A DNA stretch of 64,000 bases from Sitta carolinensis (lineage: Eukaryota > Chordata > Aves > Passeriformes > Sittidae), in assembly GCA_032173965.1 (NCBI GenBank), contig CM063290.1, positions 10,317,501 through 10,381,500 of the forward strand. The letters run 5' to 3'. Below, piece by piece: positions 24,606 to 38,077 of this stretch; position 1 is the first letter of the stretch, and the number at the start of each line of letters is the position of its first letter. The notes beneath the pieces were generated by a model that saw nothing but the letters and a program-made list of their open reading frames with translations, was not told the origin of the DNA and made no database searches. Made by a program: the position numbers and the translations under genes.

Positions 24606-25494
24606 GGAAAGAAAAGGCAATATTTATTTTTAAAAGTGTGTTTGGGCTGGGGGAGAGTTGTGTTGGGAAGTTCCCCTTTGCTGCAGCCGGGGAAGGCAAG
24701 GACTTGTTCCCAGAATGGTGGTGAGGGCGTGGTGGTGGTGTGTTTGACAAATAAGGACATGAGCAAAGAGCCTTTTGCCACGTTGGCCTGGGCTCAGTTT
24801 AAAAGAGAAAGAAAAAAAATTCTGGACGGGAAGAAAAATGAAATCACTGTTTGTCAAAGGGAAATAGATAGATCTGGGAGGGAGGGAGGCAGATTTTTAT
24901 TATATTTTTGCCTTCTAGTTTCAAAAAAGGCATCTGCCCAGGCCAGGGTAAGTAAAAGTGAAAAACTCATCAGCTGCCTCTCAAGTAGCCTGTTTGCTCA
25001 CAGAGAGGGACCCTCACTCATGGCTCTGGCAATTTCGTCCTTCCTTGCCAGGCAGGGCAGCACAGGGATGAAAACTGCGCAGCTGTGTGAAAAGCCAGTC
25101 CCTTTCCATGCCTGTCCTCATGAAGGCTGTCTCAGGAGTCATGGGTGCTACTGGCTTTGGAATGACCAGTTCTCTTTAAAGGGCAGGGTTAGAGCTCAGC
25201 ATTTCATGTTGGGGCAGGTTCTGGGTGGTTCAAAGCAGATGTGACCCTCAGCTGCCAACTTGCCCAGGGCCACCTTGGGAAAACATCCATTTACAGGTCT
25301 CTACTAATTACCTCATGTGCTGCATCTGCAGGTGGGTCTGATTTTCCTTTGGGGTCTGAGATGCTGCCACAGCATTGGTAGGAGAGGATTGTGTTGAGCT
25401 GGGATGGCATCTCTTTCCCAGCAACGCCCAGCTGTTATCAGTGTGTTTTTTATTGGCAGGCCACAAACACTTTACAAAAGAAATATCACTCTCT

Positions 25495-25592
25495 TTCTGA
25501 TAAGGAAGCTGGAGCAGGCAAAGTACTTTGCCTAGGTCACCAGGCTGACCAGTAGCAGGCTAAAAATAAGACCAAGATCTCCCGCATCCCGG
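25495..25592 (-). mobile_element. MIR/CORE-SINE-like relic, antisense
   Basis: The stretch gataaggaagctggagcagg, then aaagtactttgcctaggtca, then ccaggctgaccagtagcagg followed by aagaccaagatctcccg reads like the reverse complement of the MIR core (…CTGGCTCTGCC…TGTGACCTTGGGCAAGT…). It is diverged, as expected for an amniote-age SINE. The assignment is by eye from memory of the consensus. Confidence 0.5.
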
Positions 25593-27031
25593 AGCAATTC
25601 TGCCTGCTACATCCCACAGCCTCATTACTGTAATAACTACAAATTAATGACAAAACACCATCAGTTCCTGAATATAGGAGCAACTTGGGATATATCAAAG
25701 CAGACGTCAAGAAGTGGCTTTAAGTTGGGGGTTAAAGTGAAGAAACAATCAGACTTTGAACAGTTGCATGAAGCGCAATATAAAGAATTTGACATACCAA
25801 TTGTTCTTGTTATAACCGTCTATGCTTGGAGGGGCTGCAGGGCTGCATGGCCAGGGAAGTATTCCCACATTCAGACCTACTGAACTCACCAGGCATATCG
25901 TGCTGTTGTGATGTGCAGTAAGTCAGCCAAAGGGCTCAAATCCCCATTGCCAGGGGGTTTTGGAAGGAGAAGAGCTGAGGCTCTTCTGGAGGCGTGTGCC
26001 TTCCCCCGCGAGGCTGCTCTGAGGAGACCTGCTCGCTCCTCCTCAGTGGAATGTGGTGAGAGGTGTGAGAAGCCAGCGCCTCATCCTTGCTCGGGAAGAG
26101 GCTGCCAGGTGTTTCAGGTCTGACTCCGCTCCCCGCGAGCGGTGGCAGTGGTGCCTCTGTGGGCTCTGACTCACCAGCTGAAGGAACAGCCAGGACACAC
26201 AAATTGTTTTGTTTGTTTTGGTTTTCTTGTCTTAATTTATTTCTTAATTTTGGGTGCACATCTTGGCAAATAGCTGGGGAGGAAAGAGCATGAATTTTGC
26301 CAGTGGGGCTTGCTGCCTTAAGTAACTCGTCTCCTGTTCAGAGTCTGCGCTCTGCCTCCTGGTGCTGGGCTTGCTTTAAATCACCTGCCTTTTAATGTCT
26401 GGAGAAGCTGAAAAGGCCAAGGAGAGCAGAACATGTGTTCAGCCTCCCTCTAGTGCTAGACTTTGTTAATCATTGGGATTATTGGCTTGGTTGTAGGTGC
26501 TCGCTGGTGAGGAATGTTGTACCGCAGGGCAGCTCTCACTGCTGGTGGGGCTGCCTGACTCCAGGAGGGATCAGTAACTCCCAGATACTCTGTAAATAAA
26601 GCCACAGTCTGTGTGCGTTCCTTTCCATTCAAGATCCAGCTTTTGCAGATTTCTGAGACTTCTAACCTGATTTATTAAAATCCATGTGATAAGCATCTGC
26701 CTTTTATCTAAATTGAAGCTGTGTCCAACAGTATAAATAAATTACCTGGTAATGTTAACCCTCTTACTCAAACCTTGGCTTTGCAGGAATGCTTTTTATC
26801 TTTTTCCTTCCTGCCTTCCTCGTGTGTTTGAGAAACAGAAATGTTCTGTGCTCTAAGTTAGACTTATACAAATAACATGTATGTTCTCTGAATGTTTAAA
26901 TGTTCACTGGATCTCTACAGGTTAGTAAGTGTTTGCTCTATAATAGGATTTTTTAGGTTCTTGGGTGAGAAAAATCAGTAATATATAATATCTGTACATG
27001 TTGATGAATATTGGGATGCATGAGAGTTAAA

Positions 27032-27105
27032 ATGCATACATTTCTTATATGTGTGTATATATATATATTTATACCCTATAGATATACGTATAAGAAATGA
27101 ATCAT
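27032..27105 (+). repeat. Long inverted repeat able to form a ~74-nt hairpin
   Basis: The arms 27039-27056 and 27082-27099 pair over 18 consecutive positions as RNA (15 Watson-Crick, 3 G-U) around a 25-nt AT-rich loop. Beyond one mismatch and one bulge the stem gains about five more pairs (27032-27037 with 27101-27105). The central part is a TG/TA simple repeat. The size is that of a pre-miRNA, but a palindromic small transposon relic or a microsatellite-derived palindrome is as likely. No family is recognised. Confidence 0.6.
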
Positions 27106-29399
27106 GAGTGGGCATGTAGAGCAGATCTTCACATTATTGGGAGCAAGCATGCACATTTTATCCCTGCTGCTTTTTCATCCCTTTTTGTGGATAGCATGAC
27201 CGGTAATCCAGGATCACAAGAGGAAAGGAACACTGAACACTTCTTTCAGGCAGCTCTTGATGCATCCCATCTTATACGCATGTTTATTTTACAATGCCAA
27301 ACCACATTCTATTTTAAATCTTTAATGAACCTCTGTTCCCATCCATGTAACTTTCCAATCCTTACTCTCTTCAGAATAGACAAAGATGCTTATAATAAAC
27401 CACAAATTTTACTGAAAGGGTAAACTGAAAAAGTTTTAATTGTGCAGTGTAAGCCTGCCATTCATCTCCCTGCCTGGCTATTAATATCTTGGCAATGTTA
27501 TAATGCAACACAGCCTTTAATAGCTGAACCTCTCGGCAAGGTCTACAAAGTAAGCAAGGACTCAAACAGTTAACTGTGCTCATTATTTTCATCATGCTTA
27601 TTACTGTGTTATTTAATGTATTTGTTATGTTATTGTTTAATACAGTCACCCAGCACACAGGACATGCCAGGACCTGCACAATTGTGCCTTCTCTCGGAGG
27701 AGAGCTCTGTGGCTGAGGCTGGGAGATGCTTTCAGAGATGAAACAGGGCAGCTTTTGATAATCTGCCATGCAGCAGGTGATGAGGTGAAGGAACAGAAGA
27801 AAGCATAAGCCTGGTACAGATCATGTGTAAATATGGGTATGGGACCTACTAAAAAGGAAACAGAAAGGTCAGAAATGTTGCTGTTTATGATGGTCAGAGC
27901 TGATCAAGGTAAATCCATCCCAGGTTAAGACACAGCACGTGTGCCTGCTTGGGTCCAGACAGAAGGCTGTGCTCCCCCAGTGCTGCGCCCAAGGCAACAA
28001 CACTGGTGGGCATCTCCTTGGTCCTGTGGACACATCTCTGAGGGACACTGTCACACTGCAAATGATGGAGTCAGCCACAGCTGGCACCTGTAGAGAGGTT
28101 AATCTGTAACCTAGATTATGCCCATGGATGATAGACATGAATGTGGAAAGTAATAGTGGAGGCATGGAGAGCATGCAGAAAAAGCAGGCAATTTTATTCT
28201 GTCAGAGCTTGCCTGGTGACAGACAAAAAGCTAGCAAATACATCTTTATGTATGAGGTAGAATTATTTAAGCAGAGGGAAAATAAAAAGATAATGAAGAT
28301 GTGGGAATTCTCCTATCAAAGCAGATGAGCTGTGTAATGGGACAGAGTGAGAAAACATGACCAATGCAGAAGAAGTTTCTATTTTTCTCATATCTGAGTG
28401 CTATTCAAGTCTGCTATTGGATTAGCAGGTCCTAGGAAAAAATCTCTTGCAAGATGGGTTGCTCTTGTCTTGTATATCCTGGGTAGCCTGTGTTGCATTA
28501 GGGAACTATAATGCAGCAGCAAGACTTAAACAGACTGTCAGTAACAAGAAGGAATGCTAAAAGCTGCAGCAGAAAAGTTATTATGCCTCTTCTGTGAAGC
28601 TGGCTGGGATTGGACGATGTGGTTTAGAAAGTCAAAGTCTTTCCACACATCTTGGGCATGGTGGTAGTCTGGAACGTGACAGGGCAGAGTCAGATTCCCA
28701 CCTTGGGTTTGGTGCTTTAAGTACTCTGATGTTGTGCAGTGTAGGAAAGAGCTTTGGCCAAACAAGATAAAAGGAAATAAAACTCTCCTGATTGGGGAAT
28801 CCAGCTGTGGCCTAAATTCAATTTTAGAGCCCTGGAGTTTTTCAAAGAGTAGGGCAAGCTTTGTCCTATTTTTTATGAAAATTTTATCTGGCAGCAATGA
28901 GATGTGGATATGGAGAAGTTGTGAGAGCATCTAATTTCCAAGAATGGAAGTGGCTGAAATTCAGGTTCCTGTCTCTGTTTTTCAGTTTCCATTGCTGGTG
29001 AAAAACAGCTTCAGCTGCCATGAAGGGTGGTTTTGTTGTTAGAAAAATGTTGCCTCTGTGAGGAGTGTGTGGCACAGTGGCTGAGCAAGCTGGAAGGTGG
29101 TAGAAATACCAATTAGAAATGCTGCAGCCAGAGCTGAAGGAATTTGTTCCAGACATGATTTTAAGTGTCTGCTACCGTAGAACTCCATCTTTGAAGGACC
29201 ATTCTCCACAACTGTATTTTTCAGTTTAATTTGCTGATTAAAATTCAGGATGTTGATTAGCTTTAACACACAACAGCTAAGGAAGTGCATCGGGAAAACA
29301 TCATGTGATGGTTTTGGTCTTGGTTTTAATGAGAGAAGTAAAATATAAATATTGGGAAAAGCTGTAGCAGCTCTCAAGTTGCTGAAGCCAGTAAGTGAC

Positions 29400-29422
29400 A
29401 AAGGAGTTTTACAAACTCCTTT
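29400..29422. repeat. Perfect inverted repeat, 10-bp stem, 3-nt loop
   Basis: AAAGGAGTTT and AAACTCCTTT flank the loop TAC with no mismatch. No associated T-run or other gene signal gives it a role. Confidence 0.75.
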
Positions 29423-32071
29423 CATTCAACAGTCCTGAGGCACAGCTCCTTCCCTTTTCATCTCCACATTTCTCTTTTGCCATGGAAACTGTCTCATGTC
29501 TCATCACGCTAAAGGTCTGGCCTTCCTCTGCAGCCCCGGAGTTGCTTGCTCCTTCCTTCCCCTGCCTCTGGCTCTGTAAATTCCTCCAGTTCAGCCCATT
29601 CTCTGTTCCTAAAGGATGCCCCTGCTGAGGTCTGCAGATACCTGGGTGCCCCAGGGGTGTGGTGGGGCTGTTCTTGGGGAGCAGCGCGTGCTCCGTTCTG
29701 AGCTCAGGTGAGCATTTAAAGACATTTAGGTAAGGAGCACACTTTCAGTTGCAGAAGTTCGGCTTCTGTGGTGTGCTGGCCCCAAGAAGAGATACAGTTA
29801 AAAGCTGTTTTCCTGAGATCTGATGCATACTGGGGGCACCACCTTTTCTAATGCATGAATTCTACTTGGAAGACAACACTTTACATTAATTTTTTTGCAT
29901 GTGGACAGTATCAAATTAAACTTTGAAGCTCACCCAGGAGGGATCTGCACACTGTGGATTCCATTTTAGGGCAGTGGAAATTATCCATTGTTCAGCTTTC
30001 TGTGTGATTCAAGTCCCTTTTCTTCAGCTGAGGTCCCCACTTAAGAGACATGTGTCCAAACAAGGCAGTTTCTGTTAAAAAAGAAATAAAAACCCATGGT
30101 CAGCCAGCCAAATCCAATACCAGACACACATCTGGCAGCCTTGAAGGGAATGTAGAAGTGGGCCTAATGGTTTTGAAAATGAGATTGCAGATTTCTTGAA
30201 GGCAAGAACCTCCTTCAGTGAATCAGACTGTGGGGTTTGCCCACCTGAGACTGCCTGCCCCATGAGCTGCAGCCATTGACCACCCCAAAAATTCGTGGAC
30301 TGAGGCAGAGTCCAGATTTTCCTCTTCTCAGCTGTGAGACGTATCCTAGATTTTTAACATGATTCATTTCCTGAGAAGCCAAACCCAAGCCATTGACTTT
30401 CATGTAGTTTTATACATCCATTTTGCTGACATTTTGCCAGGTTCACTGGGAATCCTTGCAAACATTTTGGCAGCCACCCCTTCCTATTACAGCAAAACAA
30501 GCAAACAAACTCAGAAATATGTTATATGTTTAATTTTGGGACCTAGAGCTTACTCAGGCTGTGAAAATTGACCAGCCAGTTTTAATTTCACTTTTTTTCT
30601 CATTGGTGATTTCCTAATAGCTTCACAGCCCATGCTCAGGAATGCTTTCTCAAATTCAGAGAAGCTTGGCTGTGTGCTTAAACTTCATTAAAGTTGATAG
30701 AACTTAAGCACATGTGTAAAATTAAGCATATGCTTATGTTTTATAGTCTTTTTGCAGGTGACACAAACAGCTGCATATGGGTTTCCAATATGTGATTAAG
30801 TTCCAAAAGGAGTTTTTAAAAACAGTTTTAGTCAACCTTAATTTTCTGAAATTGGTAGCTTTAACAAAACCTATCTTTTTTGATTTAAATTGCCTGAGAC
30901 GTGTGCCTTTTAAAAAGCTCTTTATTTAACTGTCACAATATGCAGTCTTGTGTGGGATAGAGTTTGTTCATGCAAATTTAATTTCCAGTTAAAGTGGTGC
31001 AAACACAAAGTGATGTCAATAGATCTTTATGGGCTGGCAGAGCTGTTTCTTTCTCACCTCTGTCGAGGTGGGGGCCAGACAGAGCCATTAAATTGTCAGC
31101 TGTGCCCTTCTGCCTATCGCAGATCATAAAGCTTTGCCTGGTCACCCAGGGAGACCAAAGTCATCCAGCCTTGATCCACAGACATCAAGAGGTGGAGAAA
31201 TCTTGGAAGTTTGTTTTAACATCTAATTGCCTGCAGTATTACACATAAATGAGTATCTCTGTTACTTCTAAATGGAATTTCCCTAGCTTTGGCTTCCCAA
31301 CTGCTGTGTGTTTTTCTGTTTTGCTAGATTGGACAGTCTTGTGGTATCTGGCATTTTCATTCTGTGAAACTGTTTAAATGCTGCTATTGAGATACTCAAT
31401 CTCCTTTGTAGGTGAAACCAAGCGAGTTGTCTACGTGTCTCCTTTTCAGCTGTTTTCTGCTTTTTTGGGGCATCTCAACTTCTTAAACTGCTGCCTCCCA
31501 TACTGGACACATCGTGTCAGTGCCAGACTCACCACAAATGTGGAAAGAAATAAAATCACCTTCAGCTCTGTGCTTTCCTTGTGCCTGGCAGGAGAGGGTG
31601 TTTGGGGTGTTTATATCCCCCCTCTGGGATATGAATCCAGAGTCCTGGGGCTGGGTGTGGCAGATTGCCTGCTGCATGGGTGTGTGCAGTTGGTGACTTT
31701 TCAGACACATCCCGTGCTGTCCGAGGCATCCTCCTCTCACCTTTTGTCTTATGCCACAAAAGGAAAGATGAAGATCATGACTTGGCCAGGATGTGAAGAT
31801 GGAGTCTTTTCTCTTTCACATTACCAATGGATCTTTTAAAAATGTAACATTCATGTCATATGAGTCAGTGGGAAGTTCTTCCATTATTACAGTGGACACT
31901 TAATGAGCTATTTGGTTTCTACATTGATTAAACTTTGCAGCTGTATTGGGGTAATTGGCTGCTCTTTGGATATGGTTCCCCTTGGAGGCAGATGATGAAA
32001 TATCTGCTGTGTTCTCCTATTTCTCAGTTTTTCTGTATGCAGCAATACTGTGTGGGGAACGTTAGCTCTGC

Positions 32072-32215
32072 TTGATGGCTAATTAAAAATTAATTTGTGA
32101 TGATATTGGAGCAGATTTTAAGTTGGTGGGGGAGTGGGCAAAGAAAGGGGAAACTTTTAACAGTTGCCATAATTGTCAATAATGAGTCCTAATGTAATTG
32201 CATTAATTAAAAGAA
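32072..32215. promoter_or_regulatory. Candidate conserved AT-rich element with homeodomain-type sites
   Basis: The block contains gctaattaaaaattaattt, then cataattgtcaataatgagt and taatgtaattgcattaatta. That is at least five TAAT/ATTA cores and a TGTCAATAA-type site within 140 bp of non-repetitive DNA. Vertebrate LPP introns are known to be rich in conserved noncoding sequence. The role is inferred. Confidence 0.25.
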
Positions 32216-35200
32216 AAGGGATATATTATCTGCTGCTGTAAAATTAGTTAAAGTCAGTGAAAGTCATGCTGGGTCAAAAAGACTTCGTGGCCAGCTGTTC
32301 CTGCCCTGTGGACAGGCAAGTAGTGTTGTCCTGCCCAAGGTGTAAAGAAAAAATTGTATATCCCAGTTCTTATTGTATATTCTTCTGATGAACAGGAATG
32401 TTGCACAAATTCAATTTAATTCCCAAGGACGAGTAGTTGTAACTCCATCTGGAGAATATTAATTTGCCTTAATGGAAAAATAAACTGGTTTTATTCTCCC
32501 CCTTCTCTCACCACCTTCCCCATTCAGTTTTCATATAACTTTATGTGCCTCCTTAGTTTATTAATACGCTTCTCATCCTGCTGCTGATTTTGCATCTGGT
32601 AGCACTTAACATAGACAAGACTCCCAAAGCTTTTGATCAGACATGTTAAGTAAACTCTCAGGACCATTGGGTCTGCTGCTCTGGCAGATGTCGGCTTGTG
32701 GGACTCCTCCTCTCTCTTCATCCTCTGACTGTTCCTTATCAAATCCATCCTGTTGCTTTCATGTGCTGAGGATTGTGGTGCCTTTCCCCAAGTATTCTCT
32801 GGCCCACAGTGTGAAGGTCTTCTGGTCAGCTGAAGGGCATTTGTTGTTTTGCTGGTTTTTGTTGTAGAAGCCCAGAGAAGCACTGCACTTTTAAAAGCCC
32901 CTTTTAGCCAAACTTAACATTTCCAGGACTTCCTTCCATAAGCAAAACAAAACAGTGTGAGAAACCCACAGAAGCTGGGTGCAGGTTTATGGCCGGGATG
33001 GAGGTGTCAGCCTGTGATGCAGCAGGGAGCTGGGTAACACCATCCTGAGGCAGAGCACACGGGGCTGAGGGGACTGGACAGCACAGCACGTCTGTGCTCA
33101 CCATCTCCACTTTCAAGGCACCTACGAGCACACTCCTGGGCTGCAAGGAGGATTTGTTGAGTGCTGTTTGCTGCATCTTCTTTATGCCTGTTGTGTAATT
33201 GCCTTCTGTCGTCCTCAGGGGTGGCAGAGAGACAGGGAATACTGCAGATCTTCTCATGGTCTATTGTCCATGTCCCATCAAATCAACCTGTCATCCACTG
33301 CTGGCGTTTGATCCAGGGCTTCAGCAGTGGATCAGGGTATGGATCCTGTTGGTTAAATTTCTCTGATGCCCTCCCATCTTTTATTATCTCTGCTCATTCA
33401 TCTGATATCCATGGCCAAATCCTCTTGAGAATTCTGGGCTAACCACAGGTGTTTGTGGCAAAATCTTCCCTCCACTGTTAGAGGCAGGAGCTGCAGGGAA
33501 GGGAATGGAGTCCTGGATTACTCTACTGCTCATCCACACTGGTGGCATCCTGCCCCCACCAACGTGCTGGTGTTGGGGCTGAGGCCCTGCTCAGGATAAG
33601 CAGAGAGCAAGAGCTTATTAAACAGTGGTGGAAGGTGACCATGGGCCCCACTAGTCCACAATCCAGTTGCTAGCCATGGCGGTGGCTTGGACCCAGACAT
33701 TTCATGTGAAATCAGGGCCATCCTGCAACAGAATTGCAAATACAGAGAATGAAATGTCCTTTAAGGAGCTGGCTTGGCCCAGAGGATTAGTGTCTTCATC
33801 TGGTGGCCTGAAAGAGCTTGGTTGCATCCCTGAGTTTCAGCTCCTGGCTCCCACCCTTCCACCTGCATTCCCTTCCCAGGGCTGGTATCCAATTGACAAT
33901 AAGCTCCCTGGGACAAGGATGTTTCCTAGGTATTGTGTGTGAACAGTGTCTGTCACACTGATCTCTAGGGAAATATTTATCTTAATTATCATACAGATTC
34001 ATAACTGCAACTGCAGAGTCTTTGCTTTATTTGTGCATCCCAGGAGGCTGAGTGCAGTTGGCAGTAATTTCTGTAGTCTCTGCTAAAAGAAAGGAAGAAA
34101 TAGGTTTCCAGGTGTTGGGCCAAACCCTGGCACCTTGGGCTATGGTTAGTTATCTACCTGCAGAGACTGGAATGTACCCACCATCAGATGTGACTCCTGG
34201 CAGGTGTCAGCAGGTGGACAGAAAACACAAGTGGAGACTTCATATGGATGTCTCTAGAACCAAATCAATCACTAGTGACCGGAGAAAAATGTAAAAGGGA
34301 AACACAGAACATTTTATATTTATTATGTATCTTGGAGTTTTCTTCCATGCGTGTCTTCTGCTGTTTTTGAAATCCATGTAAACTGATAGCAACCACAGTG
34401 TCTCGCAGCAGAAATAGCTCTGCAGCTTAGCAGCATGTTGTGTGACAGAACACCTACCCCTTTTCCTTTGTTTCGAGACTGATGCCTCGTATTTTCATGC
34501 TTTCTTGTTACCCGTTTTCTCTGTATTTTTTATTTTTAAAAATGTGTTTTTATTATTTGTCCTTTTCATAAGCTTCCGACACCACAGCGAGTTTGTAAAT
34601 CAGTTGTTAAGGTTTTGCAAGGTGTCTCCTAGCAATGCTTGACAAATAACTTTTCTTCATCTGCTTGTTTGTTTGCCTCAGCTGAAAGCCCGTGCAGTTC
34701 TTCGCCACACCTTGTTGCTTCAGAAGTGAGTTCAGTCTGGATACACCGTGCTATTTGTGTTTTCCATGAGTGGAGAAATTGGATGTCGGACTGTTGAGCA
34801 CAGCTCCCTTTACTCCACTGTGCCTCGTACAGTTTGTTGTGGCACAGTTGTTGGTATGAATTTTGCCAAGGGAAGATATTTGGCACATTCATTGGCCCTT
34901 TTTGGGATTATATAGGCTGGTGTTTAGTAGATGATCACCCCCACCCTGATCAAGCCCTGCTCTAGGTAGGCCTGACCTGCCTCTTTACAGTGAAATCTTC
35001 AAAAGTGGCCAGAGTCAAAGAAACATTGCTCAGTTAAATGACAGTGGCATCTGAGAGGCACCAAATGGTGCCTTTGAACAGCCCTCTTTAAACTTTTGAA
35101 GTGCTTTCCTTTGGTCCTGCTAATATCCAACAACACAAACCAGGTAAAACTATTCTGTGCCTGAAAAAACGAAAGAGTGAGGGGAAAGAATAAATCAAAA

Positions 35201-35320
35201 CCTAACTTCCCTTTGGCTTTTATCCTTGATGTCATCAAAAGACTAAAAAGGATATTTCAGGCCTGGCTTCAGCCTGATGGAACAGCAGGGAAGTTCTTTT
35301 CTATTAGATCCTTGATACAA

Positions 35321-35368
35321 TCACATCTGGTGAAATCGCTGCGGTCACATCTGCTGAAATCTTCCATC
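35321..35368. repeat. 24-bp imperfect tandem duplication
   Basis: tcacatctggtgaaatcgct + gcgg is followed by tcacatctgctgaaatcttcc. The first 16 bases agree at all but one position. Confidence 0.65.
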
Positions 35369-37969
35369 ATTTCAGATTTGTTTCAAAAGACTCAATCTTT
35401 CTGTTTTTAAAGGGCATGACTTCTTTTCCAGCCCTCCTTGGTGCCTGGAACGGAGATTAGGCATCAATCAAGCATCTCAGACCCCCCTTGCCCTGAATGC
35501 TGCAGTCAGCTCTTGTCTCCCCATGCATGTGTGGGGGGGCAGCCTCTTGGGACTGTTTTAATTTACATTAGGGAATTTGAAAGAAATTGTTTACACTTGT
35601 CTGTAGGCTTAGGGGAGAATAGACACAGCAACTCTTAAGGGTGCTTCATATTCTTGATAGATGCCCTTCAGTATGCATCTTTTTTTCCACTGCAATGTCT
35701 TTTGGGGCTTTAGATGGCTTTTGTGACCTTGGAAAGAAGAACGAATAAGAGAGGAGGTAGCAGGGGTGTGTCTGAAAAGGACCTTGCCTCTGGCAGTGAT
35801 ATTGTTGGAGAAAGTGCAAAGAAGAGAAAAATAAGGGAAAGCTAAACACACTAAACTCCCAGCCTGAAGTATATCAAGTATATCAAGCCTGAATCACTTC
35901 CTTTCTTCTTCCTGGTTAACATTTCTCAGTCTCTTCTTGTCAGTACAGTGGATACTATTGACATCAAACACGTTTTTGTCCCTCACCTGTCCCCAGCTAA
36001 AATAAGAAGTAAGAACTGCATCCTTCTTGCTCTGTCTGTGCCTCTGCCCAAGCCCAGTGCCCAAGGCCATGGAGCATAAGGAGAGGCTCACTCCTGTTTT
36101 ATTTGCACTTCCCACCACCTCAGTGCTTATCCCAGGATTACAACAGCCTGCAGAGTGTAGTGGGTGGCTGCCATGGGTGCAGCCTGGTGGAAGCAGGCAG
36201 TGGGCACTGAATTTATCAGCTCTACCACCTCATCTGTGGCTCAGTAGCATTTACTGGAGGAAAAGACAGCAAAGCCTTTCAGGGCAGAAGTCCTTAAGTA
36301 CTATCTACTTACTCACATCTCCTGATTTGCCGAAATTCCACTTGCTCCTATTGTTACCTTTGTCCTTCCTTTGCCCCAGAAGGCTTTTCTGATTTTCCCT
36401 GTTCTTGGACGTGTAAATGCAAAAAGTGTTGATGTATTACAGCTCAAAGAGAGCTCCCAAGCACCTCAGGTTCCCAGTAAAACCAATGTAGCAGGAGCAG
36501 AAGGCAATGTGGGCCCCCAGCTTTGTTTTCAGTCATTAGCTGTGGCCTTTCCTACTATCCATGGTGTTCATCTCCAGTCTTTCACTTGTGAGTTAGGAGG
36601 TTATCAGTGAGCTGTGAGAGCACAGCATGTGGACTGAGCTGATGCTGCGAGAAATGTTGTGTGTTTAGCTGCAGTTCTGCTGTCTTGGATGTGTCTGCAC
36701 AGATAAACCGGCACTACATTTCCCACAGATGACAGCTCAGATTCCTGGGACACAGTTCAGAGGGTGAGCTGGCCACAGCACTCAGGTAATGTGCTGAGCT
36801 CAACCTCTGTTAGACAAGACTTTTGAGGTGGATGGAGAGGTGGTGGATATCGATGCTGGAAAATTGCATTGCGGTGAACAAAGTCCTCATGCTCCCTAAA
36901 TATTCAGGAGTTTGGCCATTGCCTTGTGTTGGTAGAAAATAACACACTGGGGCTCTAGAGTTACTTGTAGCCTGCCACCCATGTTAGCAGGACACTGCTG
37001 CAAAGCCACCCTCCATGTTTCCCCAACACAGCAACATCACCTGGCACCAGCAGTTTGGCTCAGAGGCCAACCTGGCAGCCCACATTGCATCTCTCATCCC
37101 AGGGGCCGATGCCTGGCCTGAGCTATAGCCCTGCAGGGCAGCAAACAGGGCCTACAGAGAGGGGAAAACAGAATGAAAGAGAGATGGCTGGGCCTGGGTA
37201 GGGAAAGGAATTTGGAGCAGGAGCTACAAAGAACATCTGGGAGCCAGATTCTTCTCTTTGAGCCCACTGCAGGGAGCTGGCTTGGTTAAATGAGAGGCGT
37301 TCTTGTTCCTCTGCTGAAAGCTGCAAAATATGATAAGAGTAGGTGATCTAGGGTTGTAGGAAGAGGTGACATCTAGGGAAATCACTGTGCTTTTCTTGTC
37401 TTTTAGCTCAGTGAATAGTCTTACAACCCTTTTAGCACAGTGAGGCAAAATTTGAGACCCCGCGTTGACCTCTGCACTGCTTGTTCTCTAATGAATGTTC
37501 CTTGGAGTGGTGTTGGGGGGACCTGTGGCACTGACTGCTGTTGGGTTGTAGGATTAGCAAAATTAAAGCAAATTTTCCTCAGAGCAGAGTGGGTTGATGG
37601 GGCTCAGGAGTGGATTGCCCTCAGAGCTGCTCTGAGCTGCACACCAGGGGCAGACAAACAAACCAAGCAGTGAAGCTCTCTGCTGTTTTTCTCTCTTTTG
37701 GCTCACAGCAGAGACTGAGCCAGGGGATAGGAGTGTAGGCGTTGCAGAAGTGCACGTGAGTGAATAGTCTCTGGCATGAGTAATTTGTTGGACTGGGTTG
37801 GCTTACGTTTGCTTTTTGTCGAACTCACGTTGGCCAAGCCAAAGATAGCATCCTTTTTCTTTTTAAACCCATTTTTCCATATTCTGCTGGCTGGAAGGGG
37901 GGTGTACAGCGACATGTCTGCAACAATGCCATAAATCCAGACAGAAATAGAATTAGCAGTTCCCTCTGG

Positions 37970-38077
37970 TTCCGGCGTTTGTATCTGCGGGGCTCTGAGC
38001 GTAACCAGCCCGGGCTCCTCGGAGCAGCGCGTGTCTGTGTGAACCTGTTGTGCCCTGGGACCTGGCACTCGCGTTTT
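37970..38077. promoter_or_regulatory. Second isolated CpG-dense patch
   Basis: About ten CpG occur in ~105 bp (ttccggcgtttgtatctgcg, gcccgggctcctcggagcag, cgcgtg and ctcgcgtt). It lies inside the A-B intron, with unique-looking sequence downstream to about 38.25 kb. Function unknown. Confidence 0.3.

Noticed and set aside
24636..25244. 202-aa plus-strand open frame
   Set aside because: Crosses a poly-purine, simple-repeat-like region and shows no recognisable protein features.
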